DNA of 64,000 nt from Symbiodinium kawagutii (Eukaryota > Sar > Dinophyceae > Suessiales > Symbiodiniaceae): positions 225,502-289,501 of the forward strand of contig VSDK01013701.1 in NCBI GenBank assembly GCA_009767595.1, given 5' to 3'. The notes under the pieces are model-generated. The model saw nothing but the letters and a program-made list of their open reading frames with translations, was not told the origin of the DNA and did no database searches. This document shows positions 24,513 to 35,893 of the stretch, piece after piece (the first letter of the stretch is position 1; the number at the start of each line of letters is the position of its first letter). The position numbers were made by a program, and so were the translations under genes.

Positions 24513-24741
24513 CTTGGATCGATCCGAGTCATCAACGATGAGAAACGGATCAGGTTGAATGGAGTAGTTCATAGGGGGGTGCTATAACCACTAATAACCA
24601 CTATAATGATTAGACATAGCTAGAGTAATAACCACTATGGTTGCTATAACCACTAATGATTATCACTAGTTATTATTAGTGGTTATGATAACTAGTTGTT
24701 ATCTACTATAACTAGTGCTCAGCGCAGATTCTCGGCCATTT

Positions 24742-24846
24742 GGCTATGGGTCAACATTAACCATCTGATAACGGGGGATGAGAATAATAAGGAAAGCAAT
24801 GGTTAATGATAGGGGAACCAGGGGTACGGCGTTTTGACTCACTGGC
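24742..24846. mobile_element. M3-family element with ATTT duplication
   Basis: Begins GGCTATGGGTCAACATTAAC, ends GTTTTGACTCACTGGC, and contains GATAGGGGAACCAGGGGTAC. Flanked by ATTT on both sides. Confidence 0.65.
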
Positions 24847-25236
24847 ATTTCATAGGGCTATAACCACTAATAATAACTAGGGAGTATTTCATAGGGGGTT
24901 GCTTTTAAACCGCCAAGGTTAACCAGTGGTTAATAATGATTGACGACAGTTCATAATAGCTACAACTAGTTATAATGATAACCAGTGCTTTTAAACCCCC
25001 ATGGTTAACTAGTTATAATGATTATAAATAGTTACAACCACATTATCAACAATCTAATGGCTAACGATTTAGTCAACTGATTTTCAACTACTATCTAGCA
25101 ATATTTAGCTGGGATATTGAGGTCATCCCTTTTATTGCCGACGGCCCATTGACTAAATAATGGTTGAGTAATGAATGGTCTGCAATAATAGGAATGGTAA
25201 ATGAATGGTCAATCATGAGCAAGTAACAGGGATAAC

Positions 25237-25344
25237 CCGCAAGTATTTGCTTGAATGCGGCATTGTTCCAACGAAGAAATACCCACCATCCTCAAGTTTT
25301 GAAATTGTTTCAAGGTCAATTTCAACACTTTTTCCCCAGCAGAC
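25237..25344 (-). CDS. Candidate exon, unknown protein
   Basis: A 108-bp minus-strand frame (36 codons) after GGGTAG and before a GTTATC donor, reading VCWGKSVEIDLETISKLEDG, then GYFFVGTMPHSSKYLR. Amino-acid composition and first-position purines (61%) are clearly better than the plus strand (46%). It is phase-compatible with both neighbours. Confidence 0.45.
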
Positions 25345-25471
25345 CTACCCATCATAAGGTTTCTAAGTAGGTGATTCATATCAACAAGCATAATTAACAT
25401 CTATTAACCAATATTAATCCCTAATAAGCAACCATTATTGGTTGGTCAATATGGACCCATAGCCATCTCAC

Positions 25472-25614
25472 CCTCCTCCAGCATGGCCCAACTGCCCTGC
25501 CGCGCACCACGGCTTCGTCGGAGTACATCATGGCGTTGCCATAACTTTTCTGCGCTTTGACTCGGCGACGACCAGGAGGTGCCACCGGGTTCCAGCCGTC
25601 ACAACGGGTTGATT
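25472..25614 (-). CDS. Candidate exon, unknown protein
   Basis: A 143-bp minus-strand frame from CTTACAAG to a GTGAGA donor. The preferred frame contains RCDGWNPVAPPGRRRVKAQK and NAMMYSDEAVVRGRAVG. A second frame (SAEKLWQRHDVLRRSRGARQ) is open over most of it. An M3 inverted-repeat half (GACCCATAGCCAT) begins four bases beyond the donor. Confidence 0.35.
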
Positions 25615-27458
25615 CTTGTAAGCCGATTGTTGACAATATGATATTAGGTAATATAATAGTTAATAAGTTATTTAGTCAATACTAACTAAATATGACTATG
25701 ATTTAGTTACATTGCTTACAACTAATTTAATATGACTATTGGTTACAAAAATAATCAGATCTCATGTAATAGCAATATGACTATTAGTTAATATTATATT
25801 ATGGCTGAGAACTGATTTAATTACATGAGATCTGATTATTTTTAAAATAATGTTTTGATCGTTACGTGAGTTCTCAGTGTAACAATTTAGATTATGACTT
25901 GGAACTAATGAGACTGTTGATTAGATCAATGAATATGATCGTTGCATTGGTTCTATGTCATCAATCCATTGGTTTACAGTCATTCACAATCGTTGACCAT
26001 GATGCATTAGCCTTGTTATCAACCATTAGAAGCCATAAATAACAATCATTTGCCAATAGCACCATGGTAAATATTAACCATGATAATAGCCAATATTCAA
26101 TGGTTCTGAAGGATTTTAAGCTGCCTGAAATATATCTTTTAACCATGCTTATGTTCCAGTTATGACACCCAGCTGCACATCAAAGAGTATGACAAAGCAT
26201 GTCAACCATGGCTGGGTGTATCCTCCACAGTGACATGCTATGGTGGCTGATTCAGTGTTGCTTCAGCCGATCCCTTCAGTTCAAGGATCCAATGAACCAT
26301 TTATGGAACAGTTTCCAAACCATTGAACCACCATTGAACCACCATTTACCATGAGAGCATATTATAGCCGTTGCGTCCATTCAACAAGCATTAATCATTC
26401 ATGGCTGATTATTGGGAATAGTACAGTGGTGGTTATTGATGGTTTACACTGTCCAGTCCAGGTGACTATTATCAATTCTCAACCACCATTTAACCATAAT
26501 TACCCACCATTGATCCTGGGTTTGACCACTGATCAGTGGGGTGAGCATTTTTGATCATGATCAACGGGGTCAATCATAACCATTCACCATCATGATTAAT
26601 CTGTCATTATCAATAATTAATCATCATGTTCGATCATCATTATGGATCAATTGACTATCAACTACTAATCAAATAAATAAATGAATGATCAACTTACTAA
26701 TCCCGAATCCCAAAAAATCATTAACTTCTAACCCCATTCTTGGTCATGATTATAGATCATAAACCCATTGGATCATCCATCGTCCATGAGGAGTCATGAG
26801 GTTGAGTCAACAAGATACAAGTGGCAGAATAGCTCTCACTCGCAAGCCTGTGCAGTTTCCGCGGTTATCATCATGAAGGTAGGATCACAGCTGCCACAAC
26901 AAAAACAAACACCACTACCAGCATAAGATCATAATCAGCCATTCTTCAGTATCATTGAAAATGAAGAAGAACCACCATCAATCATCACTGGTTAAACAAG
27001 TATATAGGTTTGTCCATGTGCATAGTGGGACCTGCGAGCACCGTCGAACCCATCATCCTCGTCTCGCCAAGCCGCCATTGGCGCTATCTGCCAATGCTCC
27101 AAACCACCCCGATTCTGTAGCAATGGCACCTGGACTACAGCCGCGTCATGGTGGACAACCGTCTCAAACCATGGACCATGAGGATTGGTGAAGCATGGTT
27201 TGGTTGAAGGCAACCCTTCTTAAGCATCACTAGTGATGGTTTGGTGAATCATGGTGGGTTGCTTAATCAATACTTAATGATTTCAAACTATTGGTTTAAT
27301 AAGAAACAATAGGTTGGTTAAGCAATATGATTTTTTCAATAATTGTTCGTACTCGTTGACAATGTCAAATCATGGTTAATCTTACAGGCAATACCAAATC
27401 ACGATGGATAATAACAATGATCACTGGCCGATTATAATGAATAATTAATGATAGTTAA

Positions 27459-27594
27459 TCATGGTAAATCTTCAACAATCATGGATGACCGGTGTTTCGT
27501 GTTGGTTCAGAGTGGCTAAAAAAGAAAAAAAAAAATCATGGTAAATCTTCAACAATCATGGATGACCGGTGTTTCGTGTTGGTTCAGAGTGGCT
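27459..27594. repeat. 59-bp direct duplication with A-rich spacer
   Basis: The stretch beginning TCATGGTAAATCTTCAACAA and ending GGTTCAGAGTGGCTA occurs twice, identical, separated by 17 bp of A-rich DNA (AAAAAGAAAAAAAAA). Perfect identity implies a recent event. Confidence 0.85.
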
Positions 27595-27631
27595 AGCCAT
27601 GAACAAATAGTGCATATGCATCAGCAACAAC

Positions 27632-27751
27632 CATCGCTGATGGAAGTGCGGTAGATCGAAGCAAAAGTGCCACCAGATGGTATCCACCCATCATGGCTCA
27701 GAGCAGGGTTCAAACAGAACCACGCTGCTGCCACATTGTTTGGTTTCAACT
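27632..27751 (-). CDS. Candidate exon, unknown protein
   Basis: The minus frame after CTGCAG reads LKPNNVAAAWFCLNPALSHD, then GWIPSGGTFASIYRTSISDG, ending at a GTTGTT donor. The 120-bp island is open throughout. The plus strand is open too (SAVDRSKSATRWYPPIMAQS). Confidence 0.35.
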
Positions 27752-28457
27752 CTGCAGCAGAAACCATCATTGATCTACTTGGATTATTTACTAATTAATT
27801 GGTTTCAAACAGAGACAAGACACATCAAGAAACAAAATAGTAAATGTGCTGGCCGAATCCATCATTGATCCTTCCAAAAGGCCACTGGGAAATATACCTG
27901 GCATGGTCGTTGTCTTTGCTTTTAAAGGGGGTAAGCCAATAAGCCAAGCAAATGTTTAGCATGACAGCTAAGAATGATCTGCTTCGATAAACCAGCTCTA
28001 GCTCTGCTATCCTCAACAGAAATCCTTAACAGAAATCATGATAATCATCTGCTCACAAACACGCACTGGTGATTCTTGCACCTACAGGGTGAAGTATAGC
28101 ATCATGATTTGGTACTCTCTGGTGAACTGACCTGGCAAAGGAAGATCACTATATTTTACAGCTGGGAAACCATCAATAGTTGATGGAATTTACACTGCCC
28201 GGTTAGTTCAGCAGAGTGTAAACATCCAATAATCTTGGGTATGATCCCACTCTGAGAACTTCTGTATACTTTCGGAGGTCCAGCGTGTGATAGTGAATTC
28301 ATGGCTGACTACTGGTTAATGACCAACTTGTATTGGTTCACAATGATTTTTAAACCACAACTGATGATTGAAATCTTGGATGATTACTGGTTATTCGACC
28401 ATGCTGATGGCTACTAGACCCCATCATTTCGGTTGCCGCATCATTGCCATTGCTCAC

Positions 28458-28512
28458 TCCGGCACCCATACCCTTGCCGTGATCCCGAGCTCGCTCTGGC
28501 AGCAGGTTGGCC
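28458..28512 (-). CDS. Candidate exon with textbook splice ends
   Basis: Acceptor ATTCCACTTTGCCCCAG and donor GTGAGC bracket the minus-strand frame ANLLPERARDHGKGMGAG. Short, but both splice signals are good. Confidence 0.4.
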
Positions 28513-29535
28513 CTGGGGCAAAGTGGAATCGTTGATGAATGGTTCGCTAGTGATGACTAACTAGCATGGTTAATTGGTGGTTAGTGAATGGTTAATCAAT
28601 GGTTAATCAATGATTAATTAATGGATAATGAATGGTTGATTAATCCTATTCATTAATTGATGGTCAGCAATTGGGTGTGGTTGACAATGGTTCATTGTTG
28701 ATTGATGGTTCACTGATGGTCAATCAATGAATCGTCAATCATGATGGTTACTGCAATTGATTTGTAAAACAGGAATGGTCATTATTGATCATGTTTTCAA
28801 CAGCAATAGTTGACCATCTCAATTCGCATGGTTGATGAATATGTGCTGATGTTTGATTGAAGGCTAATTCATTCTTAATTGTCAATGTATGGTTTTGGAT
28901 GGTTTTGGTTGATGATGTTTCGTGCTTGTTAATACTGGTTTAATTAATTGTTCACAATGGTTAGTGACTAAAAAAACATGTTAATCTTAACAATGCTTGA
29001 TCAATGACTGATTAATCAATCGCTAATCCATGGCTGATAAATGGTAAATGTGGGTTAGTTGTGGCGCTAATCCGGCACACAATTAAGCATCATAACCATC
29101 ATAATCACACATCACTATCAACCACAATTGAGCATGATAAACCATCAAGAGTTTATGATTCAGTTGATGGCAAATGCTGATGAACAAAGTTTGCTGGTTG
29201 TTGGTCACTGCTCCCTGTTATTCCCCAGCTTCAGGTTGGCGGCAACTGGGTCCTGGTTGGTGGTAGTACTGCCATATCACCAAGGTGATCAGCAAGATGC
29301 CACCTATTCACCATTCTTAACCAGTTATCAACTACCGAAATGTAACCATAGCAGTTGACCACCACATCGCTGCTATGACCAGCGCCCAGAGCCTGGAAGA
29401 AGGGGGAAATGGGCGGCGGCAGCAAGGGCGGCTTGTCGGGTGGAGGCCACCAAGCCTGACAGCGCTGGTGCGAACGATGGTGAGCTGCGGGCACGTTGCG
29501 GCAGGTGAATCACTGAGCTGTAGCTGAATGGATGG

Positions 29536-29629
29536 TTGGTGGTTGAACCACCCCTATGAAAAATATGCTTGTCAACCAACCAGTTTAAATGATCAGGAAA
29601 TAAAAAAAATGTCTGAAACCACCAACCAA
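29536..29629. mobile_element. M1-family element with 10-bp flanking repeat
   Basis: Starts TTGGTGGTTGAACCACCCC and ends GAAACCACCAACCA. GAATGGATGG stands on both sides, suggesting a longer duplication than for M2 and M3. The element follows a candidate exon by about 30 bp. Confidence 0.6.
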
Positions 29630-29924
29630 GAATGGATGGTTATGGCCATGCTGGGCTGATGATGGTGAGTGGATGGTGATCGCTATGGCTATTGGTTTGA
29701 AACTGGCTAAATTTATTGTCTATGATTGATAAGGCTCTGCTGAATAATTCATGCATAAATCAACCACAAACCATCATTTTAGCCAGTCATTGGTTGTCAT
29801 AAACCATGGTTGCACGGTGCATAAGCAATATCTGGCTGACAAGGTTGATAATGGCTGACTTGCTTTCTGTATGCTTGATCGCCGGTGGTTGCTAAGGCCA
29901 TTTTAGTGTTCAAAAATAAATAGA

Positions 29925-30050
29925 TATATACATAAATACTGTAAATGAAAAAATAAATGAATATAAATAAATAAATATAAATAAATAAATGTATATATAT
30001 AAATATAAATAGATAAATAGAAAGAATCATAGATAGATAGATGGATAGAT
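29925..30050. repeat. AAATAAATA/GATAGATA simple repeat
   Basis: Degenerate tetranucleotide run (AAATAAATATAAATAAATA) passing into GATA repeats. Confidence 0.8.
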
Positions 30051-30259
30051 GGTTATCATGTTCTATCTTCCCCCCTAATCATCAGCTACTTGCATGCGTC
30101 AGGCATCACCGGTCACCGGTCACCCTCCCAAGCTCCACCAGCCCCGGGGCCGACGCCTCGCCCACCGGTGGAGGGCCATCACCACTCCCACCGCCGAGGA
30201 GCGCTCCTTTGGCAGCACCTCATAGGGAACCGAAGCCGCGAAGTCATAGGGGAACCCGT

Positions 30260-30390
30260 GGCAAATCCATGGGGAAGCCATGGGGAAGCCATGGGGAACC
30301 AGGGGAAATCCATAGGTAAGACATGGGGAATCAATAGGGAATCCGTGGGGAAGCCATTAAAAATCCAAAGAGAATCCATGGAGAATCAAT
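30260..30390. repeat. CCATGGGGAAGC-type short tandem repeat
   Basis: About ten diverged 12-15 bp units such as CATGGGGAAGCCATGGGGAA, grading into ATCCAAAGAGAATCC. The overlapping ORFs on both strands (GKSMGKPWGSHGE-like) are repeat translations. Confidence 0.75.
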
Positions 30391-31146
30391 CTAAGCTTGT
30401 CAGGCGTCAACCATTTGGCGTACAGGAAAAATATCAGGAAACCACTCGAAATGATGGCAAACAAGCCACTTTCCTGGATATTTTGCTGAAACCAAATCCT
30501 ATGAATTAAAGGTTGTTGCTGACTCGTGAGTAATAACGAACAGGATTAACGAGCAAACCATCATGGTTGGGTAAACAAGCATCATGGGTCAGCAACAACT
30601 GCAGTATACAAGGCTTGGCTGTTGATGACCCATAGCTGGTTCAACTGAGCCAACATGAGCCAAGCATCATGGGAAAAAGACTAACACATCACGGGTGGCA
30701 AAACAAGAACACAACAAGAGATAAAACTCATCAAAACATCAGGGATATGGAACTGTTCAAACTCACCAAGACATGAGAAATCTGAAACTGTTGAAACATG
30801 TGCAACTGTTGATGTGTTGTGACAGGCCGCAAGGTTTTGGCCCCCGGACCCAGCACCCCTTTCATCTCCAGCTGGGCATCCTTCGCTTCTTTACCACTCA
30901 GGCGGCGCGGTGGCAGTAAAATGGCGAAGAATCCGTGGAGAATTCACCAGGTTCAATGGTAGCATTCCTGTGAGGCGATATTTTTTTCCATGGAAGCACT
31001 GGTTGGTGGTTGAACCACCCCTATGAAAAACATGCTAGTCAACCAACCATTTGTTAATAATCACTAGTGGAACCATGGAACCATGGAACCCTGCAACCAT
31101 TGGTGATACCTCAGCAACCATGATCGATCTTTCACTGTGATCTCAC

Positions 31147-31229
31147 CGGAAGCAACTGCCAATCCTGATCCAGTGGCAGCAGTTGCTTCCGCAATGCTCT
31201 TCGCTGGCTGCACAGCAAGGCCACGCTGA
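31147..31229 (-). CDS. Candidate exon, alanine-rich
   Basis: The minus frame after AAATCAG reads QRGLAVQPAKSIAEATAATG, then SGLAVAS, up to a GTGAGA donor. G is at 56% of first codon positions. An M2 copy begins about 30 bp upstream, at 31258. Confidence 0.4.
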
Positions 31230-31257
31230 CTGATTTGGCTCAACTCATGTACTGTTG

Positions 31258-31363
31258 TGGTGGTCTCTCAAATTGAGGGATCCTAAAAATGGTTGGTTTA
31301 TTGCTGTATATGGTTGGTTTATAGTGGATGATTTTGGGGGTCCCCTATTTTGCGAAACCCCTT
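31258..31363. mobile_element. M2-family inverted-repeat element
   Basis: Left end TGGTGGTCTCTCAAATTGAG, right end CCCCTATTTTGCGAAACCCC, with the family core GGTTGGTTTATTGCTGT between. The flanking duplication has decayed. Confidence 0.55.
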
Positions 31364-32280
31364 AATCATCAAGGAAAGTACTGGCAACTTCGGTGGTGCC
31401 CACCCCCCGACATAAACAAGTTGACTAAACCAAGCAAATTGATCAACTTGTCATGGAACCCTTGACCGGGTGAACCTGGTATTCCAAAATCTTGCGCCAT
31501 TCAAGTTCAATTTGAGGTTTCTTGCAATTAATCCACCCTCAGTTGTCCTCCCTTCTCAATCATTTTGAGCAATAAACCACCCAAAACTCGTAGGTCCCTG
31601 ATTTTGAGAAACACCTCATTGAACTTGAGAAACAAGCATGTAGCAATGGTTTAACCACTCTTGTTGGTGATTATCCCCTATAAAACCCATCAAGATCCCT
31701 CATAAAACCTCGTGGTTTTCCCAGTCATTTGAACACCAACCATCCATGCAATCCCACCCCGGTAAAGCCTTGAGGCTAGATGCAATCTGTAGGTTGAACC
31801 CCGGGTTTTGGGTGGCATGGCTGAACCATAGGAGTCGGGATTGATGCAGGGGGGTTTTCTTCAGCCATAGGGAACCCCAAACAATTAGTTGGTTTATTAT
31901 GAACTATATATAGTTAGTTAAGATTTACAACCCTCCAATATTAGTTGGTTTATTAGTTGGTTAATAGACTATATATAGTTGCGGGTTCATAATTTAGTAT
32001 AAATACAAATTAATAAACAAATTAATCGTACATATAAGAATAAATGGTAGTAAATGATTCATGTTAAGGATGATTTGCGGGTTCCCAATTTAAGAACCCC
32101 TCATGGTGGCTTATAACCAGGGGCTAAGAAACACTATTCAACAAGTGAATGGTGAGCCAAATATTGTGACACTATAGAACTGATATGAGATGATGCCATT
32201 AACAGATTAACTCAACAAAATTGAATGGTGACACTAAGAATCACTGTTCAACGACTGACGGTAAATATTGGATTGCCTTG

Positions 32281-32492
32281 ATACCGGGTAGTTCATAAAA
32301 AACAGCCATCCTTCAAAAACACAAGCGAAAGTTGTTAAACCCCCGTTCCCCCTTTTTCAATGTTGGTGGAGTTTTTGGGTCGCTGGCGGCGGTCAAAAAA
32401 AACAGCCATTTATGCTCTTGCTGCGGGCAGCCTTACCCATTGTCTTAGCGGTGGTTCATCTCGGATGGCTGTTTTTCTGAACTACCCGGTAT
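32281..32492. mobile_element. 212-bp element with 30-bp inverted ends
   Basis: The left end ATACCGGGTAGTTCATAAAA, continuing AACAGCCATCC, is inverted at 32463-32492 with one mismatch and one indel. A further AAAAAAAACAGCCAT copy lies inside at 32396. The GC-rich interior contains an open frame, but no recognisable protein. Confidence 0.65.
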
Positions 32493-34245
32493 GTGAAGCG
32501 GATCAGTTGGGAATTCACGCGAACAAATCAGTGCCTCGTGCTTGATATTTGGTGAACTGCCAACAATTAGAATAGGTGTAATATGTGGTTATAGAGATCA
32601 GTGGGTCAAAACTGTTTAGATGTGGTATATACTTGAATGATCGTCAAATGGATCTTGATGAATGACTTATTTTGGTCCGTGGGATGCCAATTTTACCATG
32701 TGGTAAACTAAGCTGGTTGCGTGGAAAATCAACCATGGATGATGCTTTGCATTCAAAAAACATGTGATTTTGAGCTTCCAGGTGAATTGACGAGACTTGG
32801 AATCCATTAACTCTGGGTATCTGGTTGGTGGTTTCTGATTCAACCCCTCTGAAATTATTGGTCAAGCAACCAACCATTTCAAATATTGGAGGAAATATAC
32901 TAACAGACAATCCAGCCATCAACTAATTAGTAGTTGTTGTCGCTCATACTAATTAATCATGATAATCCCCGATAGAAAAACATGGTATAAACCACCAGTC
33001 ATTTGTCACCGTCGCAATATCCATTGGCCATCATTCACTATCATTCACCATCATTGTTAGGCCCTCTCAAAATCATCGTCATGCAGTTCGTATCCATGGT
33101 CATCAACCACTAACCGGCGAATTCCCTAATCAACCACTAACCAGCGTCAACCATAATTTAGTTGTCAAACCAGCCATTGACCAGTATCAACCCGCAGTTC
33201 AACCGGGCGGTCACGCCCTTTTCTTCGAGCTGCGGTGAAAAGTCCCTGCAAATGCTACCGGCGTTGCTGTACCCCCAACGTTGAGGGATGTTGGGCTAAG
33301 CTTCAGGGAGGAACACCACCAGCTGATGAATAGCTGGCCAACCATCATCAACCAACCGCAATGGTCGTTAATAGCGGATGAAACGATGGCAAATACCTGG
33401 CTTATAAGGGCCTGATTAATCAGCGAAGAAAAGCATCATTCCATGAATGATTTACGGTCAATGATGGTTAATACCCTGATCTAATGATGGTTCTCTTTGC
33501 TGCTTAATCGGAACCCGAAGGGATAGATGAAGTGGAGGTACCCTCGCCAAACTGTCGGTTCGACCCAGGTATCAATCAGTATAGACCATCATTGGCCATG
33601 ATTGACACTCTTTAAATATAACCAAAATTAATCGAAATTGTAAATGGTGGTTTCCAAACATTCATCATGATACATTTGCCAGGTACTATCATTGATTAAT
33701 CATCATCAAAAATCTGTTGATTAGCATCCTTGACCATTATCTAGCCATCAAGCAGCAACAAAAAAAGTTTCCAACGGGAACTGAGAAATATCCTAGCAAG
33801 ACTAATCGTTGATAAGATTCAATACTGTCAGCGGCTGAGATTGGTTTAGAATGATGTTGGATAACAATCATGGCTAAACGACGAGTTCTCACGTAATCAT
33901 TGAACATATTCGTAGTTCTATAACCTACTTTTGTATATGACGCTTGCTTGATCCTAGTTTTTTTCCAAAAGCGGTTCAAATCATGAACCAACAGTTTTTG
34001 GGCACCTAATCATGATCAACACTCACCATCAACATGGTATTCCCTGCTACTGTATTGCTTGACCGCTAATGAACTACTATTCATATGTATCTATCCAATT
34101 ATATAATCAAACAAAAATCAGCCATCTCCAAACCATCAGTGATATCATTCACCACTATGTGACCATCATTGATCACCATTTATCCTGGGTCGTCAATGAC
34201 TTTGCCATGAATTAACTATCACTTTACCGCTATGTACCGCGAACT

Positions 34246-34357
34246 ACCCTCTGGTAAATGAACATGGCAATGGAGAATCCATTTGTAGCTGGATTTTCAT
34301 GGTTTCCTGTTGAAAAAGGTTGGTTTTCCATTGCCATATGCGTTTACCAGAGAGTAA
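34246..34357. mobile_element. Inverted-repeat element bordering the minisatellite
   Basis: CTCTGGTAAATGAACATGGC at the left, and CATTGCCATATGCGTTTACC then AGAGAG at the right, form an inverted repeat. A half copy (GGATTTTCCATTGCCATGTT then AGTTTACCAGAG) is found at 50055-50090, so this is a fourth short element family. Confidence 0.5.
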
Positions 34358-34380
34358 CCAGGACTTCATCATCATTTCAC

Positions 34381-35400
34381 CATCAGCTCCTAGATACCAT
34401 TTATCACCAGCATCAGCTACTAGATACCATTTATCAGCCGCATCAGCTACTAGATACCATATATCAGCAGCATCAGCTACTAGATACCATATATCAGCAG
34501 CATCAGCTACTAGATACCATATATCAGCAGCATCAGCTACTAGATACCATATATCAGCAGCATCAGCTACTAGATACCATATATCAGCAGCATCAGCTAC
34601 TAGATACCATATATCAGCAGCATCAGCTACTAGATACCATATATCAGCAGCATCAGCTACTAGATACCATATATCAGCAGCATCAGCTACTAGATACCAT
34701 ATATCAGCAGCATCAGCTACTAGATACCATATATCAGCAGCATCAGCTACTAGATACCATATATCAGCAGCATCAGCTACTAGATACCATATATCAGCAG
34801 CATCAGCTACTAGATACCATATATCAGCAGCATCAGCTACTAGATACCATATATCAGCAGCATCAGCTACTAGATACCATATATCAGCAGCATCAGCTAC
34901 TAGATACCATATATCAGCAGCATCAGCTACTAGATACCATATATCAGCAGCATCAGCTACTAGATACCATATATCAGCAGCATCAGCTACTAGATACCAT
35001 ATATCAGCAGCATCAGCTACTAGATACCATATATCAGCAGCATCAGCTACTAGATACCATATATCAGCAGCATCAGCTACTAGATACCATATATCAGCAG
35101 CATCAGCTACTAGATACCATATATCAGCAGCATCAGCTACTAGATACCATATATCAGCAGCATCAGCTACTAGATACCATATATCAGCAGCATCAGCTAC
35201 TAGATACCATATATCAGCAGCATCAGCTACTAGATACCATATATCAGCAGCATCAGCTACTAGATACCATATATCAGCAGCATCAGCTACTAGATACCAT
35301 ATATCAGCAGCATCAGCTACTAGATACCATATATCAGCAGCATCAGCTACTAGATACCATTTATCACCAGCATCAGCTACTAGATACCATTTATCAGCTA
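34381..35400. repeat. 30-bp minisatellite, 34 units
   Basis: Unit CATCAGCTACTAGATACCAT plus ten more bases (ATATCAGCAG). Units 3-32 (34441-35340) are identical. The two outer units on each side carry the same kind of variants (TTATCACCAG instead of ATATCAGCAG). Because 30 is a multiple of three and the unit lacks stops in several frames, 361-448 codon ORFs run through it on both strands (LLDTIYQQHQ and DIWYLVADAA repeats). I treat these as artefacts. The array sits in a presumed intron just before an exon-like island. Confidence 0.95.
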
Positions 35401-35505
35401 CTTGATGGTACCATAACTTTCGCCATCTACTTATCAGCTGCTCGCCCAAAGCTACTGCTGCGCTGTCACCGTTTCTCGTTGCCTCACCGTTTCTCGTTGC
35501 CTCAC

Positions 35506-35554
35506 CGTTTCTCGTTGCCAGTGCTGCCCTGCAGATCGGTCTCGGTGTGGGCCC
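35506..35554 (-). CDS. Candidate exon with triplicated donor region
   Basis: The minus frame after GTGCTACAG reads AHTETDLQGSTGNEK and ends at an ACG|GTGAGG donor. The 18-bp segment CGAGAAACGGTGAGGCAA is present in tandem, so three potential donors follow one another. On the plus strand the same region is open from 35438 to 35572 with a hydrophobic SPFLVA repeat. Confidence 0.3.
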
Positions 35555-35679
35555 CTGTAGCACATCAACCAGGTTAACCAACATCACCACCCATCACCAC
35601 CCATCACCAACCATCATCAACCATCATGTGATGTTGGTTCACGGCTAGTAATCCATCCATTCTTGCACTCAGCACATAC

Positions 35680-35754
35680 CCTGCAAGCTCTGATCATTGC
35701 GATGCAGGCCGTGACCATTGCGATGCAGGCCGTGACTACAGCAGCGACGCATAC
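35680..35754 (-). CDS. Candidate exon with internal 21-bp duplication
   Basis: The minus frame VCVAAVVTACIAMVTACIAM then IRACR ends at a GTATGT donor. A 21-bp in-frame tandem duplication encodes ACIAMVT twice. The plus strand reads an alternative with DHCDAGR twice, so the strand is unresolved. Confidence 0.3.
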
Positions 35755-35777
35755 CTCATGTCCACTTGGCACAATAT

Positions 35778-35893
35778 GGCCATGGGTCAAAACCCTGTAG
35801 CCCTGGTTCCCCTATCATTAACCATTGTTTTGCCTATTATTGTTAGTTATTATCCACCTTTAGTTGGTTGGTTAAAGCCTTGACCCAGCTCGC
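35778..35893. mobile_element. M3-family element with ATAT duplication
   Basis: Left end GGCCATGGGTCAAAACCCTG, right end AAGCCTTGACCCAGCTCGCC, with TTCCCCTATCATTAACCATT inside. ATAT lies on both sides. It begins within about 25 bp of a candidate exon. Confidence 0.7.

Noticed and set aside
24443-24578. Glycoside hydrolase family 2 exon on the plus strand
   Set aside because: A FGLxSIxV...LNG pattern is present, but the distance to the following RG is too short and the minus strand has a GTGAGC donor and a stronger codon pattern.
34381-35400. CRISPR array
   Set aside because: Units are contiguous 30-bp repeats with no unique spacers, and the context is eukaryotic.
34244-35590. 439-448 codon ORFs on both strands
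   Set aside because: They are translations of the 30-bp minisatellite, whose length is divisible by three; both strands and several frames are equally open.
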